A DNA stretch of 29,570 nucleotides, from assembly GCA_947628685.1 (NCBI GenBank), contig CANRAT010000006.1:1-29570 (forward strand), in the 5' to 3' direction. The DNA is from an uncultured Bacilli bacterium (GTDB taxonomy: Bacteria; Bacillota_I; Bacilli_A; RF39; UBA660). Of this stretch, positions 1-6,532 are shown in pieces. Made by a program: the position numbers and the translations under genes. The notes under the pieces were generated by a model. The model did not search any database. It was not told the DNA's origin and saw only the letters and a list, made by a program, of their open reading frames with translations. How positions within the stretch are numbered: position 1 is the stretch's first letter; each line of letters begins with the position of its first letter.

Positions 1-1161
1 ATGGCTTTACAAAGAATTAAAGAAGAAGCTGAAAAAGCTAAGAAAACACTTTCAAATGTTACATCTACAGAAATTAGTTTACCATTTATTACAGCTGATT
101 TAAACTATGAAACGACTTTAACAAGGGCTAAATTTGAAAGTTTAATTAGTGATCTTGTTGATTCTACATTAGAGCCAGTTAGAAAAGCATTAAAAGATGC
201 TAAATTAACTAGTAAAGATATAGATAAAGTAATATTAGTAGGTGGATCTACTCGTATACCTTGTGTACAAGAATTAGTTAAAAAAGAACTTGGTAAAGAA
301 CCTAGTAAAGAAGTTAACCCAGATGAGGTTGTTGCTATGGGAGCAGCTATTCAAGGTGGAGTACTTACAGGAGATGTTAACGATATAGTTCTTCTTGATG
401 TCACACCACTTTCTCTAGGTATTGAAACACTTGGTGGTATATGCACGGTATTAATTCCAAGAAATACAACTATTCCAACAAGCAAATCACAAGTATTCTC
501 AACAGCGGCTGATAATCAACCTGCTGTAGACATTCACATTTTACAAGGTGAAAGACAAATGGCTGCTGACAATAAAACACTTGGTAACTTCCAACTTACA
601 AATATCCCACCCGCACCTCGTGGAGTTCCACAAATCGAAGTTACATTTGATATAGATGCTAACGGAATAGTAAACGTTAAAGCAAAAGATCTTGGTACAA
701 ATAAAGAACAATCAATTACAATTACATCTTCAACTAACTTAAGTGATGATGAAATCGATAAGATGGTAAAAGAAGCTGAAGAAAATCGTGAAGCTGATGA
801 AAAACGTAAAGCTGAAGCAGACGCTAGAAATGAAGCTGAACAAATGATATTTGCAACTGAAAAAGCCATTAAAGATTTAGGAGATAAAGTTGATTCTAAA
901 GATAAAGAAAAAGCAGAAGGTGAAATTAAAGATTTAAAAGAAGCCTTAGAAAAAGATGATATCGAAGATATCAAGTCTAAAACAGAAAAATTAAATGAAT
1001 CAGCTATGGCGCTTGCAACTAAAGTTTATGAAGAGGCTGCAAAAAAAGCAGAGGAAGAGCAAAAAGAAAATTCCAAGTCAAACGATGAAGAAAAAGAAGA
1101 TAAAAAATCTAAAAAGTCAAAAAAAGATGATGTAATGGATGCAGATTACGAAGAAAAATAA
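1..1161 (+). CDS. dnaK: Molecular chaperone DnaK (Hsp70), C-terminal part, 5' end outside window
   Basis: Hsp70 chaperone that binds unfolded peptides in an ATP-driven cycle with DnaJ and GrpE in the cytoplasm. The visible 386 residues cover the end of the ATPase domain (VILVGGSTRIP near residue 78, NPDEVVAMGAAIQGG near 106), the linker (DVTPLSLGIE), the substrate-binding beta domain and the helical lid. The acidic/lysine-rich tail ends in DADYEEK, close to the usual C-terminal motif. Compared with Bacillus DnaK of about 610 residues, roughly 225-230 N-terminal residues are missing. The ATG at position 1 is therefore almost certainly an internal Met of a gene that starts upstream, not the true start. 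It is followed by pepF and dnaJ in the same direction. Confidence 0.97.
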   Translation: MALQRIKEEAEKAKKTLSNVTSTEISLPFITADLNYETTLTRAKFESLISDLVDSTLEPVRKALKDAKLTSKDIDKVILVGGSTRIPCVQELVKKELGKEPSKEVNPDEVVAMGAAIQGGVLTGDVNDIVLLDVTPLSLGIETLGGICTVLIPRNTTIPTSKSQVFSTAADNQPAVDIHILQGERQMAADNKTLGNFQLTNIPPAPRGVPQIEVTFDIDANGIVNVKAKDLGTNKEQSITITSSTNLSDDEIDKMVKEAEENREADEKRKAEADARNEAEQMIFATEKAIKDLGDKVDSKDKEKAEGEIKDLKEALEKDDIEDIKSKTEKLNESAMALATKVYEEAAKKAEEEQKENSKSNDEEKEDKKSKKSKKDDVMDADYEEK

Positions 1162-1162
1162 T

Positions 1163-1188
1163 AGAAGTTCTAGGTAACTAGAACTTCT
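1163..1188 (+). other. Perfect 11-bp hairpin with GUAA loop between dnaK and pepF
   Basis: AGAAGTTCTAG is followed by GTAA and the exact reverse complement CTAGAACTTCT. The loop is of the GNRA type. No T-run follows, so this is not a typical intrinsic terminator. It may protect the 3' end of dnaK mRNA or mark a processing site that uncouples dnaK from pepF levels. The structure is seen; the role is inferred. Confidence 0.75.
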
Positions 1189-1205
1189 TAGATTAAGGAG
1201 AAAAT

Positions 1206-2996
1206 ATGGAATATAAAACAAGAAGCGAAGTACCAAATGAATATAAATGGGATTTAAGTTTAATGTATAAAGATTTAAGAAAAGTTGAAGAAGATATAAA
1301 AAAAGTAGAAGATTTGACACCACAAATACTAAAATATAAATCTCATATAATGGATAGTAGTGATAATTTATTAGACTTTCTAAAACTAACAGAAAAACAA
1401 GATAGATTAATGAATAAATTATTCGTATATACAAAAATGAGTTTCGATGTAGATACTAAGGATAACAGTTCTAAATCACTTATGATGAAAATAGAAAAGT
1501 TAAGTGAAAAATTAAGTGAGAAATATTCATTTATTGAACCTGAAATGTTATCTTCATCTTACGATAAAGTATTAGAATATATTAAAGATAATAATGGTTT
1601 AAAAGAATATGAGTTTTATTTAGAACAAATATATAGATATAAACCACATTCACTTTCTTTGTCTGAAGAAGAGGTATTTACTCGTGCAGTAAACGCTTTT
1701 GGAAACTGCTCAGAAGCATTTAATTCATTAAATAACGCAGATATTAACTTAGGATATATAAAAGATGAAAATGGTGATGATGTTCTTCTTACTCAAAGTA
1801 ATTATATAGTATTTATGAAAAGCAAAGATAGAAATGTACGTAAAAATGCATTTGAAGCCATGTATAGATATTATAAATCACTTAAAAATACAATCGCATC
1901 AATTTATGTAGGTGAAATTAAAGAATCACAGTTTATAACTAACGTAAAAAAATATTCATCAACTCTAGAAAGAAGCCTATTTGATGATGATATAAGTGTA
2001 GATGTATATAAAAATTTAATAGATACTATACATAAAAATTTGGATGTTTTATATGATTATATGGATACCCGAGCTAAAGCTCTTGGACTTGATAAACAAC
2101 ACATGTATGATATATATGTAGATTTAGTTAAAAATAATACTAATTCTATTCCTTTTGATGAGGGTAAAACAATACTTTTTGATGCATTAAAGCCACTTGG
2201 AGATGAATATATAAAAGACTTAAATAAAGCATTTGATGAAAAATGGATAGATATATATCCATCAAGTGGTAAAAAATCAGGTGCATACTCATGGGGATGC
2301 TATGACTCAAATCCATATTTACTTCTTAATTATAATGATACTTTAGATGCTGTAAGTACTATGGGGCATGAACTAGGACATTCTATGCATTCATATTACT
2401 CACATAAAAATCAAAACTATGTAAACTCTAACTATCCTATATTCCTAGCAGAGATTGCATCTACAGTAAACGAAGTAATAATAAATGATTATATGTATAA
2501 AAATGCTAAAAACAAGGAAGAAAAAATATATTATTTAACAGAATTTCTAGATACTGTTAGAACTACTATATTTAGACAAACTATGTTTGCTGAATTTGAA
2601 ATGATTATGCACAAAAAAGAACAAGATGGAATTTCTCTAACAGAAGAAGAAATATCAAATACGTATTATGAGTTAAATAAGTTATATTATGGTGATAATG
2701 TTATTAGCGATGATGATATTAGATATGAATGGGCAAGAATTCCACACTTTTATACGCCATTTTATGTGTATAAATATGCAACTGGACTTTCAAGCGCACT
2801 TTCTATTGCAAGTCGTATATTAAAGGGTAGTGAAGATACAAAAGATAAATATTTAGAATTTTTAAGTAGTGGTGGATCTGATTATCCACTTAATATACTT
2901 AAACGTGTTGGAGTTGATATGACTAAACCAACTCCAATAGAAGAAGCACTTTCAATGTTTAAAGAAAAGTTAGAGGAATTAAAAAAATTAATATAA
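1206..2996 (+). CDS. pepF: Oligoendopeptidase F (M3 family zinc metallopeptidase)
   Basis: Cytosolic metallopeptidase that cleaves short peptides. The 596-residue length is normal for PepF. The zinc motif HELGH lies at residues 388-392 (H388, E389, H392), and the third ligand Glu is E416 in LAEIAS. Downstream, the IPHFYTPFYVYKYATG segment is typical of the M3B active-site region. The ATG at 1206 follows AAGGAG by 5 nt. The gene sits between dnaK and dnaJ; it starts 44 nt after dnaK and its own stop overlaps the dnaJ ribosome binding site. That links peptide clearance to the chaperone operon, although this placement is not the usual dnaK-dnaJ order. Confidence 0.95.
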   Translation: MEYKTRSEVPNEYKWDLSLMYKDLRKVEEDIKKVEDLTPQILKYKSHIMDSSDNLLDFLKLTEKQDRLMNKLFVYTKMSFDVDTKDNSSKSLMMKIEKLSEKLSEKYSFIEPEMLSSSYDKVLEYIKDNNGLKEYEFYLEQIYRYKPHSLSLSEEEVFTRAVNAFGNCSEAFNSLNNADINLGYIKDENGDDVLLTQSNYIVFMKSKDRNVRKNAFEAMYRYYKSLKNTIASIYVGEIKESQFITNVKKYSSTLERSLFDDDISVDVYKNLIDTIHKNLDVLYDYMDTRAKALGLDKQHMYDIYVDLVKNNTNSIPFDEGKTILFDALKPLGDEYIKDLNKAFDEKWIDIYPSSGKKSGAYSWGCYDSNPYLLLNYNDTLDAVSTMGHELGHSMHSYYSHKNQNYVNSNYPIFLAEIASTVNEVIINDYMYKNAKNKEEKIYYLTEFLDTVRTTIFRQTMFAEFEMIMHKKEQDGISLTEEEISNTYYELNKLYYGDNVISDDDIRYEWARIPHFYTPFYVYKYATGLSSALSIASRILKGSEDTKDKYLEFLSSGGSDYPLNILKRVGVDMTKPTPIEEALSMFKEKLEELKKLI

Positions 2997-3008
2997 GGAG
3001 AATGTTGT

Positions 3009-4145
3009 ATGAATAAGAAAGATTATTATGAGGTATTAGGCGTAAGTAAAGATGCAGATGAAAAAGAAATTAAAAGTGCCTTTAGACGTCTTGCCAAAAA
3101 GTACCACCCCGATGTATCAAAAGAACCTAATGCAGCGGAAAAATTTAAAGAAGCACAAGAAGCCTATGCTGTTTTAAGTGATCCTGAAAAAAGAAAACAA
3201 TATGATCAATTTGGTCATGCTGCATTTGATCAAATGAATGGTGGAAGAGGATTTGACTTTTCTGACTTTGATTTTAGTGATATATTTAGTGATTTATTTG
3301 GAGATTCATTTGGAGGAGCATTTTCCCGTTTTACAGGCTTTGGAGGAGGAAGAGGTAGTTCCAAATCTAGGGCATCACGTGGTTCTGACAGAATAATGAG
3401 GGTTGATTTAAACTTTGAAGATGCTGTTTATGGTTGTAAAAAAACTATAAATCTTGATGTTTATGAAGAGTGTAGTGAATGTAATGGCAAAGGTGGCAGG
3501 GGTGAGAAAACTTGTAAAACTTGCCATGGAACAGGTACTGTAACAAGTGAACAAAATACTTTATTTGGAACATTTATGACTAGAACTACTTGTCCTAATT
3601 GTAAAGGTGCAGGAACTACATTTGACTCTACTTGTTCTAAATGCAAAGGAACAGGTAAGGTGAGAGAAAATAAAGATTTAGAAGTTAAAATACCTGCAGG
3701 AGTTGATACAGGAACTCGTCTTAGACTTCAAGGTAAAGGTGATAGCGGATTAAATGGTGGAGATAACGGAGACTTATATTTAGAGTTTAGAGTTAAGGAA
3801 CACCAATTATTTGAAAGAGATGGTTCTGATATATATTTAGAACTTCCAATTACAATCACAGATGCAGTACTTGGATGTAAAAAAGAAATTCCTACACTTT
3901 ATGGAAATGTAAAATTAACTATTGATGCAGGAGCATCAACTGGTGATAAGCATAGATTAAAAGGTAAGGGCGTTGAAGATGTTAGAACTGGCACCAAAGG
4001 GAACATGTATGTAATTATAAATGTTGTAATACCAGAAAAATTAGATAGAACACAGAAAAAATTATTTGAAGAATTAAGAGAAACTAATTTGAAGACTAGT
4101 GAGTTTAAAAAGATAGAAGATTATTTGGAAAAAAATAGTAAATAA
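3009..4145 (+). CDS. dnaJ: Chaperone DnaJ (Hsp40, type I)
   Basis: Co-chaperone that delivers substrates to DnaK and stimulates its ATPase. The protein has 378 residues in the complete type I layout. The J domain is at 1-70 with HPD at 33-35, followed by a Gly/Phe-rich segment at about 75-125. The zinc-binding domain has four CxxCxGxG repeats (CSECNGKG, CKTCHGTG, CPNCKGAG, CSKCKGTG). C-terminal beta-sandwich domains follow. The ATG at 3009 is preceded by AAGGAG at 2995-3000, which overlaps the pepF stop, so translation is probably coupled. The gene ends inside an intrinsic terminator that closes the dnaK-pepF-dnaJ unit. Confidence 0.97.
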   Translation: MNKKDYYEVLGVSKDADEKEIKSAFRRLAKKYHPDVSKEPNAAEKFKEAQEAYAVLSDPEKRKQYDQFGHAAFDQMNGGRGFDFSDFDFSDIFSDLFGDSFGGAFSRFTGFGGGRGSSKSRASRGSDRIMRVDLNFEDAVYGCKKTINLDVYEECSECNGKGGRGEKTCKTCHGTGTVTSEQNTLFGTFMTRTTCPNCKGAGTTFDSTCSKCKGTGKVRENKDLEVKIPAGVDTGTRLRLQGKGDSGLNGGDNGDLYLEFRVKEHQLFERDGSDIYLELPITITDAVLGCKKEIPTLYGNVKLTIDAGASTGDKHRLKGKGVEDVRTGTKGNMYVIINVVIPEKLDRTQKKLFEELRETNLKTSEFKKIEDYLEKNSK

Positions 4146-4167
4146 TAAAAAATTTACTATTTTTTTT
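4134..4167 (+). terminator. Intrinsic terminator of the dnaK-pepF-dnaJ operon
   Basis: A perfect 10-bp A/T-rich stem (AATAGTAAAT at 4134-4143 with ATTTACTATT at 4152-4161), an 8-nt loop and a T-tract to 4167. The left arm overlaps the last codons of dnaJ. Confidence 0.85.
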
Positions 4168-4194
4168 AAGTTTTTTGAAAAATAAAAAGGAAAT

Positions 4195-4222
4195 TTGAAA
4201 TTTACAGAGTATGATATATATA
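4195..4222 (+). promoter_or_regulatory. Candidate promoter of the Rpn-family gene
   Basis: TTGAAA (4195-4200), a 16-bp spacer and TATATA (4217-4222), placed between the dnaJ terminator and the next gene. Fair sigma-70/SigA match; not tested. Confidence 0.5.
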
Positions 4223-4262
4223 GGAAAATCACTAGAGTATTATTTAGAAGGGGATGGATATT

Positions 4263-5153
4263 GTGAAAACAGAAACAAAGTTTATAACGCTCAAATTTGA
4301 TTTAATGTTTAAAAAAGTATTTGGAGATGAAAATGATTTAAGACCTATAAGAAAATTATTAAAAGAAATATTAGGAATAAATCCAAAAAAGATAAAAATA
4401 CTAAATAATGAAAAAATAGGGATTCCATATAGAGATAAGAAAATAGAAGTAGATTTAATAGTAGAATTATCAGATGGAACAAAAGTAAATGTTGAAATAA
4501 ATACATATGAAGGAAAAGAGATAATAAATAGGAATGTATATTATATGTGCAGAAATATAAGTAAAGATTTAAATAGTGGATATTACTATGATAAGATAAG
4601 TAAACATATACAGATAAATTTAGATTATAAAGGTATCCATACGAAACCAATAATGAGGTATAAATTATATGATAAGAGTGCAAAAGAAGAATTGACAGAT
4701 ATAATGGAAATAATAAGAATAGATATTCCATATTACACAAAAATGTGTTACAATAAAGATACGAAAGAGTTAGACAGTTTAACCAGATTTATAGGGATGT
4801 TTGGATTAGAAGAAAAAGAGGAAATAAAGGGAATCTGTAATGGAGATGAAGATATGGAAAACATATATAAAAAAGTAGAAGAGTACAATTCAGATTTAGA
4901 TTTAATGGGAGCATATGATTGGGAGTGGCATCAAAAAGAGTTAAAGAGATTAGAAATAAGAGATGCCAAAAAGGAAGCAATTAAAGAAGGACTTAAAGAA
5001 GGACTTAAAGAAGGTCGTGAGGAAGGCCGTGTAGAAGGTCTTAAAGAAGGGAAAATAGAAATAGCAAAAAATATGCTAAAAGAAAATATGGATATAAATC
5101 TTATTTCTAAAATAACAGGATTATCATTAAATAAAATAAATGAGTTAAAATAA
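4263..5153 (+). CDS. Rpn family / PD-(D/E)XK nuclease family transposase-like protein
   Basis: Resembles the Rpn recombination-promoting nuclease/putative transposase family, whose members have a PD-(D/E)XK nuclease fold and often stand alone as mobile or horizontally spread genes. Seen here: the opening KFDLMFKKVFGDE, a core with KIEVDLIVEL then VNVEIN (D64, E78, N80 from the GTG start; the family more often has ExQ), and a C-terminal Lys/Glu/Gly tandem repeat before a short helical tail, a frequent family signature. The upstream purine-rich AAGGGG ends directly against an ATG at 4254, which leaves no spacer. The GTG at 4263 has a 9-nt spacer and is the preferred start; 4254 remains possible. 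The gene is monocistronic, with its own terminator. Confidence 0.8.
   Translation: MKTETKFITLKFDLMFKKVFGDENDLRPIRKLLKEILGINPKKIKILNNEKIGIPYRDKKIEVDLIVELSDGTKVNVEINTYEGKEIINRNVYYMCRNISKDLNSGYYYDKISKHIQINLDYKGIHTKPIMRYKLYDKSAKEELTDIMEIIRIDIPYYTKMCYNKDTKELDSLTRFIGMFGLEEKEEIKGICNGDEDMENIYKKVEEYNSDLDLMGAYDWEWHQKELKRLEIRDAKKEAIKEGLKEGLKEGREEGRVEGLKEGKIEIAKNMLKENMDINLISKITGLSLNKINELK
4981..5053 (+). repeat. Degenerate 12-bp tandem repeat coding for Lys-Glu-Gly units
   Basis: AAAGAAGGACTT-like units, in frame, encode KEGL, KEGR, EEGR and VEGL. This is coding repeat within the Rpn-family gene and a plausible slippage hotspot that changes tail length in multiples of four residues. Confidence 0.8.
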
Positions 5154-5180
5154 AAAATTTAGTTAGTGCTAAATTTTTTT
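5152..5180 (+). terminator. Intrinsic terminator after the Rpn-family gene
   Basis: An 11-bp A/T-rich stem (5152-5162 with 5169-5179), loop TTAGTG, right arm ending in T7. It begins within the stop codon. Confidence 0.8.
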
Positions 5181-5228
5181 ATATACTAAGAAAGTGCTTG
5201 GTAAAAAATACAAAAAAGTAAACAAAAT
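5176..5228 (+). repeat. Intergenic promoter-linked repeat, copy 1
   Basis: The 33 bases at 5176-5208 are identical to 22737-22769, and similarity continues for about 20 more bases with a one-base indel. The core ACTAAG-AAAGTG-CTTGGT can fold into a 6-bp hairpin with one G-U pair. It lies between a terminator and the nfo promoter, 51 nt from repeat core (5181) to -35, the same offset as in copy 2. Confidence 0.85.
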
Positions 5229-5231
5229 ATA

Positions 5232-5260
5232 TTTAAAATATTATGCTTTTTTGGTATACT
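5232..5260 (+). promoter_or_regulatory. Candidate nfo promoter
   Basis: TTTAAA (5232-5237), a 17-bp spacer and TATACT (5255-5260), 15 nt upstream of the nfo start. The -35 is weak. Its placement matches the promoter downstream of repeat copy 2. Confidence 0.6.
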
Positions 5261-5275
5261 TATTGTGGTGATTAT

Positions 5276-6148
5276 ATGGATTTAATAATAGGTTCTCACG
5301 TATCTTTTAATAAAGATGAACAATTACTTGCTAGTGTTAAAGAAACTTTAAATTATAATGCAAATACATTTATGTTTTACACAGGAGCCCCTCAAAATAC
5401 CATTAGAGTTAAGATAAATGACGATTTAACTAAAAAGGCAAAACAACTCATGGAAGAAAATGGAATTGATATTAAAAACGTAGTAGTACATGCTCCATAT
5501 ATAATAAATCTTGCAAATAGTGCAAATTTTGATTTCAATGTAAGATTTCTAAAAGAAGAAATAAAAAGAGTAGAGACTTTAGGAATAGAAAAATTAGTAC
5601 TACATCCAGGTAGCCATGTTGGACTTGGAATAGATGAAGGAATTAAAAATATTATATCATCTTTAAATATGGCAATAGAGGATGATACTAAAGTTATAGT
5701 TTGCCTAGAAACAATGGCAGGAAAAGGTACTGAATTAGGTAAAAATTTTGAGGAAATAAAAAAAATAATAGAAGGAGTAAAAAAGAAAGATAAAATAGGT
5801 GTATGCATGGATACTTGTCACTTGAACGATGCTGGATATGATTTAACTAATTTTGACAATATATTAGATGAATTTGATAAAAAAGTAGGACTTAATTATT
5901 TAAAAGTAATACATATAAATGATTCTAAAAACATTATAAATTCACATAAAGATAGACATGAAAATATAGGCATTGGAACTATAGGTTTTGAAAATTTAAT
6001 TAAAATTATATATAACAATAAATTAAAAGGAATTCCAAAAATACTTGAAACTCCTTATGTTGAGGGTAATCCTCCTTATAAACAAGAAATAGAAATGATA
6101 AGAAAAAAAGAATTTAATAAAAATTTAATACAAGATATATTAGAATAA
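5276..6148 (+). CDS. nfo: Deoxyribonuclease IV (apurinic/apyrimidinic endonuclease, Nfo family)
   Basis: Zinc-dependent AP endonuclease of base-excision repair, cutting 5' of abasic sites. Family motifs are present in order: GSHVSF at the N-terminus, NTFMFYTGAPQN, VVVHAPYIINLA, LVLHPGSH, VCLETMAGKG, GVCMDTCHLNDAGYD, VIHINDSKN followed by HKDRHENIGIG, and ILETPYVEG near the end. With the ATG at 5276 the protein is 290 residues, normal for the family. This start has GGTGAT at 5267-5272 and begins right at the conserved DLIIGSHVSF. An in-frame ATG at 5243 lies upstream of the -10 box and is rejected. The 3' end overlaps the convergent neighbour by 9 nt. Confidence 0.95.
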   Translation: MDLIIGSHVSFNKDEQLLASVKETLNYNANTFMFYTGAPQNTIRVKINDDLTKKAKQLMEENGIDIKNVVVHAPYIINLANSANFDFNVRFLKEEIKRVETLGIEKLVLHPGSHVGLGIDEGIKNIISSLNMAIEDDTKVIVCLETMAGKGTELGKNFEEIKKIIEGVKKKDKIGVCMDTCHLNDAGYDLTNFDNILDEFDKKVGLNYLKVIHINDSKNIINSHKDRHENIGIGTIGFENLIKIIYNNKLKGIPKILETPYVEGNPPYKQEIEMIRKKEFNKNLIQDILE

Positions 6149-6397
6149 ATAACCTTTGTATCTATTCTTATAATATAAAAACAAGTCTTTTATTTTAATA
6201 AAATTATTGTAACTTAAATTATTTTCAATTTCTTTTAAATAATATTCATCATCTTTTAATATATCTTTCCATTTAGTTTTGACTAAATTAAATATATAAT
6301 CTAATTCAGTGTCAGATAAAAATATGTCATTTTTAATAGCGAATTTTTCTACATTTTCCTTGGTTAATAAATTAATATAATTTTCAATCAATTTCAT
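6140..6397 (-). CDS. Small DUF2624-like protein
   Basis: 85-residue, charged, helical protein without signal or membrane segment. The pattern (INLLTKENVEKFAIKNDIF, then LSDTELDYIFNLVKTKW, then an acidic/lysine-rich helix) recalls the DUF2624/YqfT family, and in Bacillus yqfT is next to the nfo homologue yqfS, which supports the call. Function is unknown. Translation from 6397 is supported by GGTGA about 6 nt upstream on the minus strand. It converges on nfo, and the two stop codons overlap, so the genes may affect each other through antisense 3' ends. No hairpin terminator is seen between them. Confidence 0.65.
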   Translation of the reverse strand: MKLIENYINLLTKENVEKFAIKNDIFLSDTELDYIFNLVKTKWKDILKDDEYYLKEIENNLSYNNFIKIKDLFLYYKNRYKGYLF

Positions 6398-6463
6398 ATG
6401 TTCACCATTACAATATATGATTAAATAAATTAATAATGAATAAAATAATAGTAGGTGATTTTA

Positions 6464-6532
6464 ATGTTTATAGTAAATAAATTCTTTTTTCAATTGAAAA
6501 CGATAAATGAAGAAAAAAATAAACAAGTATAA
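6464..6532 (+). CDS. Possible 22-residue leader ORF overlapping the PBP start
   Basis: ATG at 6464 follows AGGTGA (6453-6458) with good spacing and encodes MFIVNKFFFQLKTINEEKNK plus two residues. It ends at 6532, 26 nt inside the PBP gene in another frame. The PBP ATG at 6507 has no clear Shine-Dalgarno site of its own. The short ORF could therefore feed ribosomes into the PBP by translational coupling, or be a small protein in itself. The ORF and its binding site are seen; the role is inferred. Confidence 0.45.
   Translation: MFIVNKFFFQLKTINEEKNKQV

Noticed and set aside
534..974. Minus-strand open frame of 146 codons opposite dnaK, and similar long antisense frames in other genes
   Set aside because: They lie opposite well-recognised genes, have low-complexity Ser/Leu/Tyr-rich translations, no ribosome binding sites and no recognisable family.
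4981..5053. Short tandem repeats resembling a miniature CRISPR-like array
   Set aside because: The 12-bp units are contiguous, in frame, without spacers, and encode the known Lys-Glu-Gly tail of Rpn-family proteins. No cas genes are present.
5243..5275. N-terminal extension of nfo from ATG 5243
   Set aside because: It starts upstream of the -10 hexamer, adds residues not found in the family, and the ATG at 5276 has the ribosome binding site.
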